Shown: in pieces, positions 32,801 to 47,800 of the stretch
Numbering within the stretch: the first letter of the stretch is position 1
Layout of the letters: each line of letters opens with the position of its first letter
Origin: Siphonodentalium dalli
Lineage: Eukaryota; Mollusca; Scaphopoda; Gadilida; Siphonodentaliidae
Direction of reading: 5' to 3'
Length of the DNA: 64,000 nt
Assembly (NCBI GenBank): GCA_032622095.1
Contig: CP136066.1
Coordinates: 113,731,319 to 113,795,318 of the forward strand
Made by a program: the position numbers and the translations under genes
Notes under the pieces: model-generated
Seen by the model: the letters and a program-made list of their open reading frames with translations, nothing else
Database searches by the model: none
What the model was told of the DNA's origin: nothing

Positions 32801-35800
32801 ATTATACTGTGATGTATAATATGTGTAATAATGAAGCAATAACATGATTTTCAAGGGCGTTATGGTTCAGTAACGGCCCGACAGGAATGATTAACAGCCC
32901 GAGGGCCTATTAGCGGCCCGAGACAAAGTCGAGGGCCGCTAATAGCCCGAGGGCTGTTAATCATTCCGGGAGGGCCGGTACTGAACCACAACGCCCTTGA
33001 AAATCATGTTATTACTATTATTATCACAGGGCCATTAATGACTTCATAACATTTCACTGGGCCATTAATGACTTCATGACATTGTTTATTTCAATTAAAG
33101 TCCAATATATGGGCCTTTTTGTGGGGTGGGGAAGAGGGGGATAATAATAAAAACTTGTTTTCTTCAATTCAATAAATCTTTCAACTTCGATTTTCAAATC
33201 ACAACAGAATAATAAGATTGTGCAGTTATTGAATATACCACCGGTTATCATGGTGTGCTGCAAATTGCTCTGAGGTTGGTTATGCCATGATGATTGACTA
33301 TTATTGTTAACAACACCATGGGGAAAATCCAAACTAAACACAGTCTCAGCCGACTGTAAATTAGTGGAAAACATGAGTAAATTAGTGATAATCTGTTCCC
33401 ATTTTTCGTTAGCAATTTGCCTAAAACGGAAGCGCAAATTGAGAAGGGAGGTAATTCTGCTGCGCATATTTTCTGCGGCCCGCGGGCTGTTATTGAAAAG
33501 CACGATCCAATATCGGCCCGGGCCCGTAAAAATGCCAAGTGTTACGTTGTTTCGAACGCCCAGTATAACAGTGCTAATGGCCTAGAGAACGCCCTATAAA
33601 GTGATAATAATCTCATTTAAAGATGTGTAAAATTATAGTTGTGACATGTAATATTGAAAATCAGTTGGGTACACTCACATTCTTGGAGTTCTAAAGAAGT
33701 GAAAGGCAATATTATCACATCAAGGACATTCAATCAAGTGAGCTTCAGCTTAATTCATATTTTTTAACTGCACCATCATTCTGCATTTCAGATATATATA
33801 TGCATTCTTCGCAAAATGTTGCAATTATCTTTTGATTTTTTCATGTTGTGCGCCACTTGCCCCTCATGGCACATTCATTACTGACAATTAATTCCATCAG
33901 TTTCATCATATTTCAGCAGAACATAACCTTAACCCTTTCAGAGCCAAGTCGGATTTTTGTATCAACCCATATTTGCTTGATCATTTTTCAAATTTATTGA
34001 TTATAATAATGTGATACATTGATGGAAAGAGCTCTAATCGATCCGCAAATTTATGTATTGTCCTGTCAGATTAGGCTACCACACATCTACGGAATGCAAA
34101 ACCGGCGATATTTTTATTGTCTAACTCCGAAAATCGACCTTTGAAAATTTGAAAATGTTCAGGTTCAGATTCGCAATATTTCCGATGATTTTGTTCAGGT
34201 TCAGAAACAATTTTAGTTCATGTTCGGACAATTTTCGTGCAGGTTCGGATGCATCAAAACGTCACTGAGAAGCGAAATGCCTAGCTGCAGTCGCGCTGTT
34301 ATTGTGTGTGTTGTTTACGAACATGCATTGTTATATCTAAAGATGTCAGCTGAAATTCCAAATATAGCTGGTAAATTCTCCGAATGAGTGGGACAAAAGC
34401 CACAGGTGAATATTGTTGCTAATAATCTCGTGCAATGTCTGCTATACACCAGCTAGTGGGGAATGAAATGACATTGCCATATTACATACATGAAAACCAA
34501 TGTCAGAAATGGTAACGCGCTCAAGATCATATATTAACGAACCAAAGCCGGACGCTTTGGTCGTATGTAGACGTCACCAATTATTATCTAATACGACACT
34601 GCTGTTTTGAATTTTTGCAAGCGCTTTTGTCGCACAGTAGATCGGTGGGCTTAAAGCATTAATGTCGTAATATGAAATAAAACTGTGCGTCTTTCAATGG
34701 CCGGCGTTCCAAATTGAGGGGAGTTACTGTCGGAATTATGCACAGTGAAATTCATTCGTAGCCGCGTTTTACATTTTATTGAGAAGTTGAGAACATAATT
34801 ATAACATTATGAACTGTCAAATATTTGCAATGGAGTGGCCTAAAATATAAATGTCGCGTGTAATGGGAAAATCTCAATCACTCTGGCTAGGCTGGGGACA
34901 ATACTGGAATCGAAATTGAAATTTGTGATGCAAGCAAACGTTATCATATCGCGTTTAAATTATCATAATGTTACCGAGTACATACGTGAATCAGATAATC
35001 CTCAGATATCCTTCTATTTGCATGAATCGAGAAGAAACACATACTTATGATTAAAGCAGAAGATACATTCAGGTTATCGCAAATTCGGTCGATGGTGAAA
35101 GCTACATGATGACGTTGCTCCTCGAGTTTCGTTGAAATCGACATGATGATATTTTTATGAATGAAATGGACATAATGAAATCGACAAGCTTCTTAGTATA
35201 GTACACATTTCACTAGGATTGCGCACACATGCAGCGTCAATAGTATAATGGTTATTTTCAGTAAACTACCCCCTCTAGACAACAACTAACAGTCTTGACT
35301 TTTGAATACTTTCAGTTTGATGATGGTAGTTTATATTCTATAATAATTTGTTCAAAAGGAATGACTTTTAAAAGTTTTTTATTTAGGTTTTAAGTCGGTG
35401 AATTCGTAGTCTATTTGCATTGTGAATCTCTGATTTCTCACATGCTTTGGTGTATGATATTATTGAACTAATTTATACATGAAATTGCTATAGAACCCAC
35501 TGTCGATGAACCCTAATTGTGCATGTATGGAGTGTTATATATGGCATTATCACACCACGATGTAAGGCCTTAGTTAATCTTATTTGATGGGAATATGCAT
35601 CTACAAAGTTATTTTTAGGATTAAAAAGGCACAGATATACCCTAGCTTATGCATGTGTTTTAGCTGTGGTTCGTTAATTACGCTAACGTATGGTAATATT
35701 ATATACCCATGATTGTAATTATAGAATATAAAATATATTCAATGGTTTCACGAATGACCAACTCATAATTCCGTTAAAACAACTAATCCTTCAAATTATC

Positions 35801-38800
35801 ACAACAACTATATACGGCTTATCACTGAAGGTTTCTCATCCTTCTCACCAGAATTCCCAACTACACCTTTTACCGGACTCGGCCTCCGGGTCGCAGTTCG
35901 ACTTTTAATCCGTCCCAAAAATGTCCATCTCTATAAAAAACGCCCATGGCCCATGTATATACCAATAATCAGCGAAAACATTATACACGCGGAGCAAGCA
36001 ACATGCACAATAACAGCGTGACTGCAGCTGGGCATTTCTCGGCGAGGTTTTGATGCATCCGAACCTGGACGAAAATTGTTTCTGAACCTGAACAGAATCA
36101 TCGGAAATATTGTGAATCTGAACCTGAACATTTTGAAATTTTCAAAGGTCGTTTTTCGGAGTTAGACAATAAAAATATCGCCAGTTTTGCATTCCGAAGA
36201 TGTGTGGTAGCATAATCTACCCAGGACAATACATTAATTTGCGGATCCATGAGCCCATGGCCAAAAAAATAACGAAAAAGCTAAAGTTTCGCCGCCTCGA
36301 TAAAATTTCGAAAATTTATGACGACTTGACTTGACATGCCAAATACAACATTTCGCATGCCTGTCATGCGAAAGGAATGTTACATAGGTGTTGGGCATAC
36401 AAATTCCTATATAACTGTTTAAAGGTGTATCACCGAAAGATGTCGTTAATTGATGCTTGAAGACAATATATACACTTACCGTTTATCTTGTCCACTAGGT
36501 GCCACCATCTTGAGACATCCAAACCTAAACGGGTATCCGACAGTGTATATGGTGGATCAATTAAACTAATGAATGTGTGTGTAGACATGTACCTCATTAG
36601 GCGGGGGATCATTTATTCGCAACAGACAATTTCACGGAAATTCAATATAACATTTGTGGCAGTCACCAAACTGATTCCCCCAATGAATTACGTGTATGTT
36701 GTTTGTTGACAATAATAGTTCATAACATCGACCTTCTCATAGTCTTTGGATATCAGTATATAGGCCTATAACTATATTCTACATCTCACATCAAATCTGA
36801 CTAATCAGATTTGATGAAACATATCTATTTATATCGTATCTACATGTACAGATACATGTACATGTAGGACAGTGATAAAAGCAATACCTTACATGCGGTA
36901 CATTAATCATTAAATGTCTGTTTTGGGGAGATCGGACTGATATCTGGCATCAAGAACGGTTATTGTTGCCATGGCAGCCCACACATTGAACCCCGACAGA
37001 AGTTATACCAAGTGGTGCTGAGTAAGCAATAAACCTTAATTTGTCCAGATAAGATAGCGAAAATTGACAAAAATCGTTAAAACAACATCCGTTACCATGG
37101 AAACCATCATATTGCTAACCGAAAACAACATTCTGACAACTGATTATGAATGCTGGGGTCATGTACAATGTATTACCATGTCCATGTGAAACATCACCGA
37201 GCTATATTATTTTGTTGTTGAGTAACGTAACCTCAAGCTCACAACATCCAAATGGCCTTGAAATCGCCACGAAACCTGGCATACTGACCTAATGTAAATC
37301 ACAGGAAAAAGGGCACTGAACCAATTAAAGATAAAAGATAAACATAGAGTCACATGGCGCGGCATTAATCGGCATTGCTAAAACTTGTGAGTCCTGATTA
37401 GATCATATCCGATTGACAAATAATCACGCAAACTAGTTCTGTCAATACTCACAATTGTGTTTATACAATATTTTGCCATAAATACACTGTAAGAGGGAAA
37501 TTAATTGTGTTTTATATATAATAAAAACAAAGTTCTGTCACATAAAGGAAGTCTTTGTATTCCAGCACATGTACGTGGATTAAATTGAAGTGATATTGAA
37601 AGCCATGAATAGTTAAAATAAAATAACTCATTAAAAACAATTATTGTATGGATAAGTCGTCCAAAAATTACCATCGTGGCGAGTTGTCTCCGGCCCGAGT
37701 CATCCTGTTTCCCATTATAAATGCATAGATAGTAGATTGACTTTCTCAATAGATACATAGATTATATGGCAGATTATATACTCTCGTGTCCAGTCGTGTC
37801 TGAAATAAAAGTGCAGTCTGGAATATAAGTGCAGTGTGGAAAAACCGTGTGCAGACTGGAATATAAGTGCGGGTGGAAATTTTAATCGAAACACAGTCTT
37901 GCACTTAACTAGTAATGTTGAATGGGTAGTGTACTCTGTCAGACCAAACAGAGTACGGATGCATGGATACATATACTTTCGAATACAGAGGCTCATATAA
38001 TTTAATTAGCAAATTAAGTTCGGTTTTGCATCGCAATATGCATTACAAAATCCCGGTGCTGCAAACCACAATCTTACATGTTGATTAGCAGTGCAGCGAT
38101 GCAATTCTTCTATTGGCTAGCGGGTCAGTATTAGCAGATTTAATGGCACAATTTGGATTCCCCCCCCCCCCCCAGGTTGCATCAACAAATCATGCACTAG
38201 TCATTTTTGGGTCATTCGGCCAGAAAACATGGCCACTAACGGCCATTTTGGATTTCAAAATGCAATCTATTAGCACGGGCTACAGGCCGTACTGTTTGTT
38301 TGATCATCATGAAATTTGTCATGGATGTTAATATTGACATGTTGATGGGAACGAGTCATTTTGGATTTTACGCTTTGCATGACTAAATCCTTTGGCACAG
38401 GCTACAGGTCATACCTTTGTTAGCTCAACTTTACTTTGTAAAGTTTGAGCTATTGCCATGGCTTTGTCGTCCGTCGTCCGTGTGTGCGTGTGTGCGTGTG
38501 TGCGTGTGTGCGTAACGCGTCAACAATAGAGGCTACAGGTCGTACCTTTGATCGGATCATTATGAAATTTGTCATAGCTGTTGACATCAACATTTGTACC
38601 GGAATGATTCATTTTGGGGTCATACGGAAAAAAAACATGGCCGCCAGCGGCCATCTTAGATTTCAAAGTTCAATCCATTAGCACGGGCTACAGGCCGTAC
38701 TGTTCGTCTGATCGTCATGAAATTTGTCATGGATGTTAATATTGACATGTAGATGGGAACGAGTAATTTTGGGGTCATTCGGCCAAAAAACATGGCCGCC

Positions 38801-41800
38801 AGCAGCAATCTTCGATTTTACTCTTTGCATGACTAAATCCTTTAGCACGGGCTACAGGTCGTAACTTTAGTCAGATCGTCATAAAATTTGTCATGAATGT
38901 TAACGATGACATGTAGATGGGAACGAGTCATTTTTGGGTTATTCGGGCAAAAAACATGGCCGCCAGCAGCCATCTTGGATTTTACTCTTTGTATGACTAA
39001 ATCCTTTAGCACGGGCTACAGGTCGTACCTTTAGTCTGATAATCATGAAATTTATCATGGCTGTTGAAATTGGAATGTAGATGGGAACGAGTCATTTTGG
39101 GGTCATTCGGACAAAAAACATGGCCGCCAGTGGCCATCTTTGTTTTCAAAATTCAATCCATTAGCACGGGCCACAGGTCGCACTGTTCGTCTGATCGTCA
39201 TGAAATTTGTCATGGATGTTAATATTGACATGTAGATGGGAACGAGTAATTTTGGGGTCATTCGGCCCAAAAACATGGCCGCCAGCAGCCATCTTGGATT
39301 TTACTCTTTGTATGACTAAATTCTTTAGCACGGGCTACAGGTCGTACCTTTAGTCTGATCATCATCAAATTTGTCATGGATGTTAACAATGACATGTAGA
39401 TTGGAACGAGTCATTTTGGGGTCAATCGGCCAAAAAACATGGCCGCCAGCAGCCGTCTTGGATTTTACTCTTTGCATGACTAAATCCTTTAGCACGGGCT
39501 ACAGGTCCTACTTTTAGTCTGATCATCATAAAATTTGTCAAGAATGTTAATAATGACATGTAGATGGGAACGAGTCATTTTGGGGTCATTCGGCCAAAAA
39601 ACATGGCCGTCAGCAGCCATCTTGGATTTTACTCTTTGTATGACTAAATCCTTTAGCACGGGCTACAGGTCGTACCTTTAGTCTGATCATTATAAAATTT
39701 GTCATGGCTGTTGATATTGGAATGTAGATGGGAACGAGTCATTTTGGGGTCATTCGGACAAAAAACATGGCTACCAGCGGCCATCTTGGATTTCAAAATT
39801 TAATCCATTAGCACGGGCCACAGGTCGTACTGATTGTCTGATCATCATGAAATTTGTCCTGGATGATAATATTTACATGTAGATGGGAACGAGTAATTTT
39901 GGGGTCATTCGGCCAAAAAACATGGCCACCAGCAGCCATCTTAGATTTTACTCTTTGTATGACTAAATTCTTTATCACGGGCTGCAGGTCGTACCTTTAG
40001 TCTGATCATCATAAAATTTGTCATGGATGTTAACAATGACATGTAGATGGGAACGAGTAATTTTGGGGTCAATCGGCCAAAAAACATGGTCGCCAGCAGC
40101 CATCTTGGATTTTACTCTTTGTATGACTAAATCCTTTAGCACGGGCTACAGGTTGTATCTTTAGTCTGATCATCATAAAATTTTTCATGAATGTTAATAA
40201 TGACATGTAGATGGGAACGAGTCATTTTGGGGTCATTCGGCCAAAAAAGATGGCCGCCAGCAGCCATCTTGGATTTTACTCTTTGTATGACTAAATCCTT
40301 TAGCACGGGCTACAGGTCGTACCTTTAGTCAGATCGTCATAAAATTTGTCATGGATGTTAACAATGACATGTAGATGGGAACGAGTCAATTTTGGGTTAT
40401 TCGGGCCAAAAATATGGCCGCCAGCAGCCATCTTGGATTTTACTCTTTGTATGACTAAATCCTTTAGCACGGGCTACAGGTCGTACCTTTAGTCTGATAA
40501 TCATGAAATTTATCATGGTTGTTGAAATTGGAATGTAGATGGGAACGAGTCATTTTGGGGTCATTCGGACAAAAAACATGGCCGCCAGTGGCCATCTTTG
40601 TTTTCAAAATTCAATCCATTAGCACGGGCCACAGGTCGCACTGTTCGTCTGATCGTCATGAAATTTGTCATGGATGTTAATATTGACATGTAGATGGGAA
40701 CGAGTAATTTTGGGGTCATTCGGCCCAAAAACATGGCCGCCAGCAGCCATCTTGGATTTTACTCTTTGTATGACTAAATTCTTTAGCACGGGCTACAGGT
40801 CGTACCTTTAGTCTGATCATCATCAAATTTGTCATGGATGTTAACAATGACATGTAGATTGGAACGAGTCATTTTGGGGTCAATCGGCCAAAAAACATGG
40901 CCGCCAGCAGCCGTCTTGGATTTTACTCTTTGCATGACTAAATCCTTTAGCACGGGCTACAGGTCCTACTTTTAGTCTGCTCATCATAAAATTTGTCAAG
41001 AATGTTAATAATGACATGTAGATGGGAACGAGTCATTTTGGGGTCATTCGGCCAAAAAACATGGCCGTCAGCAGCCATCTTGGATTTTACTCTTTGTATG
41101 ACTAAATCCTTTAGCACGGGCTACAGGTCGTACCTTTAGTCTGATCATTATAAAATTTGTCATGGTTGTTGATATTGGAATGTAGATGGGAACGAGTCAT
41201 TTTGGGGTCATTCGGACAAAAAACATGGCCGCCAGCGGCCATCTTGGATTTCATAATTTAATCCATTAGCACGGGCCACAGGTCGTACTGATTGTCTGAT
41301 CATCATGAAATTTGTCATGGATGATAATATTTACATGTAGATGGGAACGAGTAATTTTGGGGTCATTCGGCCAAAAAACATGGCCACCAGCAGCCATCTT
41401 AGATTTTACTCTTTGTATGACTAAATTCTTTATCACGGGCTGCAGGTCGTACCTTTAGTCTGATCATCATAAAATTTGTCATGGATGTTAACAATGACAT
41501 GTAGATGGGAACGAGTAATTTTGGGGTCAATCGGCCAAAAAACATGGTCGCCAGCAGCCATCTTGGATTTTACTCTTTGTATGACTAAATCCTTGAGCAC
41601 GGGCTACAGGTTGTATCTTTAGTCTGATCATCATAAAACTTTTCGTGAATGTTAATAATGACATGTAGATGGGAACGAGTCATTTTGGGGTCATTCGGCC
41701 AAAAAAGATGGCCGCCAGCAGCCATCTTGGATTTTACTCTTTGTATGACTAAATCCTTTAGCACGGGCTACAGGTCGTACCTTTAGTCTGATCATCATAA

Positions 41801-44800
41801 AATTTTTCATGGCTGTTGAAATTGGAATGTAAATGGGAACGAGTCATTTTGGGGTCATTCGGACAAAAAACATGGCCGCCAGCGGCCATCTTGGATTTCA
41901 AAATTTAATCCATTAGCACGGGCCACAGGTCGTACGATTCGTCTGATCATCATGAAATTTGTCCTGGATGTTAATGTTGATATGTAGATGGGAACGAGTA
42001 ATTTTGGGGTCATTTGGCGGAAAAAACGTGGCCGCCAGCAGCCATCTTGGATTTTACTCTTTGTATGACTAAATTCTTTAGCATGGGCTACAACAGGTCG
42101 TACCTTTAGTCTGATCATCATCAAATTTGTCATGGATGTTAACAATGACATGTAGATTGGAACGAGTCATTTTGGGGTCAATCGGCCAAAAAACATGGCC
42201 GCCAGCAGCCATCTTGGATTTTACTCTTTGTATGACTAAATTCTATAGCATGGGCTACAGGTCGTACCTTTAGTCTGATCGTCATAAAATTTGTCATTGA
42301 TGTTAACGATGACATGTAGATGGGAACGACTCATTTTGGGACATTCGGCCGAAAACATGGCCGCCAGCAGCCATCTTGGATTTTACTTTTCTCTTCATGT
42401 CTATAAACTAGTATTAGACATTCAACTTTCCACATTCCTAATCGCTCCATTGACTGTAATATATTAAATTATTCCCTTTCCAAGTTGAGCTACAGTGTCA
42501 TTGACACTTTCATTTGTATCATCATGAAATTTGTTATGGATGTTAACATTGACATGTTGATGGGAACAAGTCATTTTGGGGTTAATCGCCCATAAAACAT
42601 GGCCACTGGCAGCCATCTTGGATTTTACTCTTTGGATGACTAAATATTTTGGCACGGGCTACAAGTCATACCTTTGGTCAGATGATTATGAAATTTGTCA
42701 TGGGTGTTGACATTGACATGTAGATGGGAATGAGTAGTTTTGGGTTTATTGGGCATAAAATTTCAAAATTCAATCCATTTGCATTGGCAACAAGCCAAAG
42801 TGTTCATCTGATCATCATGAAATTTGTTGTGGATGTTAATATTGCCATGTTGATAGGAACGAGTCATTTTGGGGTCATTCGGTCAAAAACATGGTCATCG
42901 GCAGCCATCTTGGATTTTACTCTTTGCATGACTAAATCCTTTGGCATGGGCTACCGGCACATGTCGTACCTTTGGTCGTATCATCATGAAATTTGTCATG
43001 GATTTTAACATTGACATGTATATGGGAACGAGTCATAGGGGTCATTAGGCCATAAAACATGGTCGCCGGAAGCTATCTTAGATTTAACTCTTTGCATGAC
43101 TAAATCGTTTAGCATGGGCTACAAGTTGTACCTTCAGTCGGATCATTATGAAATTTGTCATTGATTTTAAAATTGACACGTAGATGGGAACGAGTCATTT
43201 TGGGGTCATTCGGCCATAGAACATGGCCGCTGGCAGCCATCTTCGATTTTACACTTTGCATGACTAAATCTTTTGGCACGAGTGACTAGTCGTACCTTTG
43301 GTCGGATCATTATGAAATTTGTCATGGCTGTTGACATGTAGATGGGAAAGAGTCATTTTGAGGTCATTCAGCAAAAAAACATGGCCGTCAGCGGCCATCT
43401 TGGATTTCAAAATTCAATCCATTAGCACGGGATACAGGCCGGAGTGTTCGTCTGGGGTCATTTGGCCATAAAACATGGCTGCTGGCAGCCATCTTGGATT
43501 TTACTCTTTTGCATGACTAAATCCTTTGGCACACCCTAGTCCATTTCCATCATCCGATCATCAACAAACTTCATATTGATCTTCATATTGATCTACTAGA
43601 TGGGAGCTATCAATTGTTTTTGATATTCATTGGAAAACATAGCGACCAATGGACATTTTGGATTTTATTTTATATATTTCTCTTCATGTTGATAATCTAG
43701 TATTACTTAGACATTTAAATTTTCTGCATTCCTAATTGCTCCATTGTAACGCATGAAATTATTCCCTTTCAAAGTTGAGCTACAGTGTCAATGACACTTT
43801 CATTAGTATATGACATAGTGTGTGTTGTACAATCACATTTCCATTTGTTAACTAGTGCAGTCCCGGCACGTGGTTATCAAATATTCTGTCTGACGTATGA
43901 TGTGCACAGGACAACTGCATACTTCCATTGGTTAACTAGCGGAATGTCTGTTCCTGAGTATTGATTCTTTTGTTGCCCTTTACACGGCAAATGGCTGCAG
44001 ATTAAATATACCGATCACGATCAAAATTGCTGAGTGATTTCTCTTCAAAAATACTGCAAATGTAATCATCAAGACCATTGTACTTTGTGCATTTAAATTT
44101 TTTAAATCCATGTTCCCACCGGTGTTTTCGGAAGTCCAGGGACTTTGTCTCTTACATTCGACTCTCTCAGTCAACAATATCTCTATCAAGATTTGTTGTA
44201 GGGAAAAACAAAATTGGCATGTATTCCAAAATTACAATACACGAAATAATAAAAACTGACTGGAATAAGCTTCGTGCAAGGTGGAAAATTTTCCAAAATT
44301 TCCAGATACGAGAGTAGACTACAAAATGGGGGGGGGGGGGGGGGGGGATAAACAAGGTAATCTTCTCCCCCTTTTACACTGGTATTTCAGTAGTTATGTG
44401 CATCAATTACATGAAATCAAACTAATTAAAGTGATTTCAGCAACCATTGATAGGCTACTAACTTCAGAAATTCTTTCCGTAGTTTACAAATGATATATCG
44501 ATCAATACACATATTTACCATTTATTCTACCCATCTGTTCACTAAACTTGTGGATCACATTATTTTTCTTTTAGTTTTAAATAGTACTGCACGAACATAA
44601 ATAAGGTCTGAGACAAAAGGATACCGGACCATGGATCAAGGCTGTTGCCCCCTCCTATGAGTTTGATGTTTTAAAATTACTTAACTTTGGAAGTTTAAAG
44701 GGGCACTGTACACTAAATACAGTCATTTATGGGAGCATCCCCTTTTAGCTCACCTGAGACGAAGTCTCCGATGGAGCTATAGTGAGTCATCAATCCTCGT

Positions 44801-47800
44801 CCGTCCGTCAAGAATCGTCTTCTCATCCAGACCCGTAAGACCGAATGGGTTCATATTTGGTGTGGATGTTCCCTAGGTGACTCACATTCAGATTTGTTCA
44901 AATGAAGTCACAAGGTCAATTAGTTGCGAAACCAGGGCGATAACTCTATTTCCTCCATAGTAATTCTTAGAACATTTTCTTCTTATGAACCATTGGGCCG
45001 ATTTTGCTTATATTTGGTACGGAGGGTCCTTGGGTGACTCGGGTTCAGATTTGTTCAAATGGGGTCACTGGGTCAAATAGGGGCAGAGCCAGGGACATAA
45101 CTCTTTAAAAAAAAATAAAAATTTAAATCCTTGCTTAATTTTTTATAAAATTAAAAACAATTAACAATAAAGAGAAAGAAATTTTAATTTCAAAATGAAA
45201 AAAAAAATAATTATCTTTTCATTTTAATCTTTGATTTTTTTTTGGCACACCATACCCTCAACCCCTTCCCCCATCACCACCTGTCCCTGCCACCCCACAC
45301 CAGATCCCTGCCTAGTCATCCCATTAAAAGCCTTCTTTTGACCTACAGTGGTGGCTATTTTACATGCCATGAACTGACCTTACTTCCTACAGCTGTTTGT
45401 CCAGTCATTATAAAGTAATTAACTTTTATCTCAATATCCACATTTTCTCCTGGCTGAGAGTGATCTGCATGAATGACATTTAATCCTATGTGTTTACTGC
45501 AATTTCAAATATACAACTGTACATGTTTGACAGTTCTCACCTTTATTATTAGTATTAGTATTAACCATTTCATTACCAGAGCTGTGCTGGTGCAGCAATA
45601 AAGACCCTATGCCAACGAATTCTCTTATATATGCGAGTCTCCCATAGGGAGCCTCCCATATATAAGAGAATGCACTGGCTTTCAAGGTCATGGAAATATT
45701 GTTAGGCCAATGAAGTCAGGCATCCGAATAAATCACACATGTCCTATTCTCACAGGGATGTCCACACAGGGTTGGTGGAGGGGGTTTACAGATTTGTTCA
45801 ATCAGATGTAATTTTTAGCTCACCTGAGACAAAGCTATGGTTACCACTTCTCGTCCTTCGCCTGTTCATCTGTTCGTCTGTCGGTCCGTCCATCCATCTG
45901 TCAACAATTCTTTGAACATCTTCTATAGATCCATAGGACCGAATGGGATCATATTTGGTGTGGATGTTCCCTAGGTGACTCAAATTCAGATTTGTTCAAA
46001 TGAGGTCACTGAGTCAAATAGTTGTGAAGCCAGGGCCATAACTCTTTCCCTCCATAGTAATTCTTAAAACGACTTCTTCTCATGCACCATCGGGTCGAAT
46101 GGGTGCATATTTGGTTTGAAGGTCGTTGGGTGACTTGGGTTATTCAAATGAGGTCACTGTGTCAATTGTGGGCTGTGGCCAGGGACATAACTCCAAAACA
46201 GAAATGTTTTTTTCATATTTAATTCCTTGCTCAATTTAACAAAGAAAAAAAAAACATTTTTTATTTTTAAATTTTATTTTGAAAAACTAACCACATTATA
46301 ACATCCGCCACTGTACATCGACTCATCCCACAAAATTTAGTTGAAATCGGTGTAGAGGTCTGGGAGAAAAATCATGAACAGACTGTTACCCTTGCCAATT
46401 GAGGGTTCGAAGTACATGTAAGTATGTGTACCCCTGTTACAAATGCTGTTCTTTCACATTCCGATGCCACACTATTATTTGAGAAGTCATCTCTTTCACT
46501 ATCAATATAAAGCTTGTCTGCATGCCATTCTCTCTAATGTCTCCTGTGTATGAAATGAGATCTTTTCTTATTTGACAGCCTTTGATAAACAAATCACAGA
46601 TAATGTTTATTTGTATGGTACATTTCAACTTAAATTACATTAATTACCATGTGCTGTATGCTATGCAGTTGTACAAGCAAGTGTTATATTATGTTTATAT
46701 AGTCTATTGACTTCTTTTCATCTATGCTAATGATGTGTCTGTATTATGCTGATGATTTCAAGGAACAAATATCCGAGGTGCCATGTTGTAACCCTTCCCT
46801 TAAATTTGTAACTTATTTTAATGAAAATGAACTCACTTCAACTTCTATAGTATACCATTTGAGATTAATATATCAATGGATCTCATAGATTGGGATTTAC
46901 ATTTGGTTCAACTAGGGGGCGAAATAGGAGATTTAACACTCCCGCACTCACCCTGTCTATGCTATGAATTCATGTTTGGTACCGGATGTAGATTCCTGTA
47001 TTACATGTAACAATTTTGATATATACTGGTATATTATCAGTAAGGTTTTGATAAATTTTCAACAGTTGGAGATCTTGAAGTACCAGTTGTAATTTAGTTT
47101 GGTCCAGTTGGGAGGTAATGGGCAATGATCTATTGGGGGAAGGGGATGGATGTGCAGTTAGAAATTTCAAGGTGGACACCTCTATATCCCCTCCCACCAT
47201 TCAACAAAGACCCTCTACCTGTGTCCCAGTTTAGAACTACAAATGTACTTGTTTTAAAGTGATTTGACAATTACTGACTATGGTAGTCTTCAGTGTCCCA
47301 GTCTTCTCCGTCTTTACGGTCTGGTAAGCGACCCACAGTCATTGACTGTCTTGTATACTTAACAGAATATATGCATTGTTTCCACTGAATCTGTTCAACA
47401 GTTCAAGGAGCTATTCGATAACAACAGTTATAACAAGCGGTATATGCAACTGAATGCCATGGATAACTTTAAAACTGAATTCATTCATTTATTTATTTTA
47501 TTCTATACATATATGTTATTATGTGAAAGGAGTAAAAGTCATGGTGACTCACTCCCCAAACATTGATGATGATGATGCAACAAATGAGTGAATTTGATCC
47601 ATGGATAGTGCAAAATACACATGTGTGCTGAGCTGTGCTCTATGAACGATGCAAACAACGGTAATTATAATGAAAATGAATTTAATACTAGGTCCCATAA
47701 ATGGCTGCGTTTAGTGTACAGTCCCCCTTTATATATAATTTGTACTGTGCATACCTTTCGTACTTCACAATTCACAATATCATTTTCATATTAACCATTA

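Larger units (their letters stand above)
38205..43804 (+). mobile_element. Older Helentron/pearl-like element P3, split by P2
   Basis: The left fragment is 38205-38420 and the right fragment 42515-43804; both have more diverged monomers of the same 160-bp family (for example CATGGCCACTGGCAGCC). The right end has AAAGTTGAGCTACAGTGTCA then ATGACACTTTCATT, the family 3' terminus. Removing P2 rejoins a monomer in register: ...TACCTTTG|TATCATCATGAAATTTG, as in the intact monomer near 42968. Confidence 0.7.
44700..47727. mobile_element. 3.0-kb element with about 35-bp TIRs, carrying two smaller repeats
   Basis: GGGGCACTGTACACTAAATA and on to CATTTATGGGA (44700-44732) is inverted at 47693-47727 (TCCCATAAATGG ... 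TTTAGTGTACAGTCCCCC). No transposase frame. Inside are two copies of the AGCTCACCTGAGAC family (from 44746 and from 45816) and a strong hairpin (45619-45671). Confidence 0.62.

Noticed and set aside
33054-33585. Frames of 149, 96 and 93 residues on opposite strands
   Set aside because: No recognisable motif, mutually overlapping, inside a TIR-bounded repeat.
38113-43560. CRISPR-like regular repeats
   Set aside because: Monomers are about 160 bp, lack spacer/repeat alternation and are animal satellite DNA.
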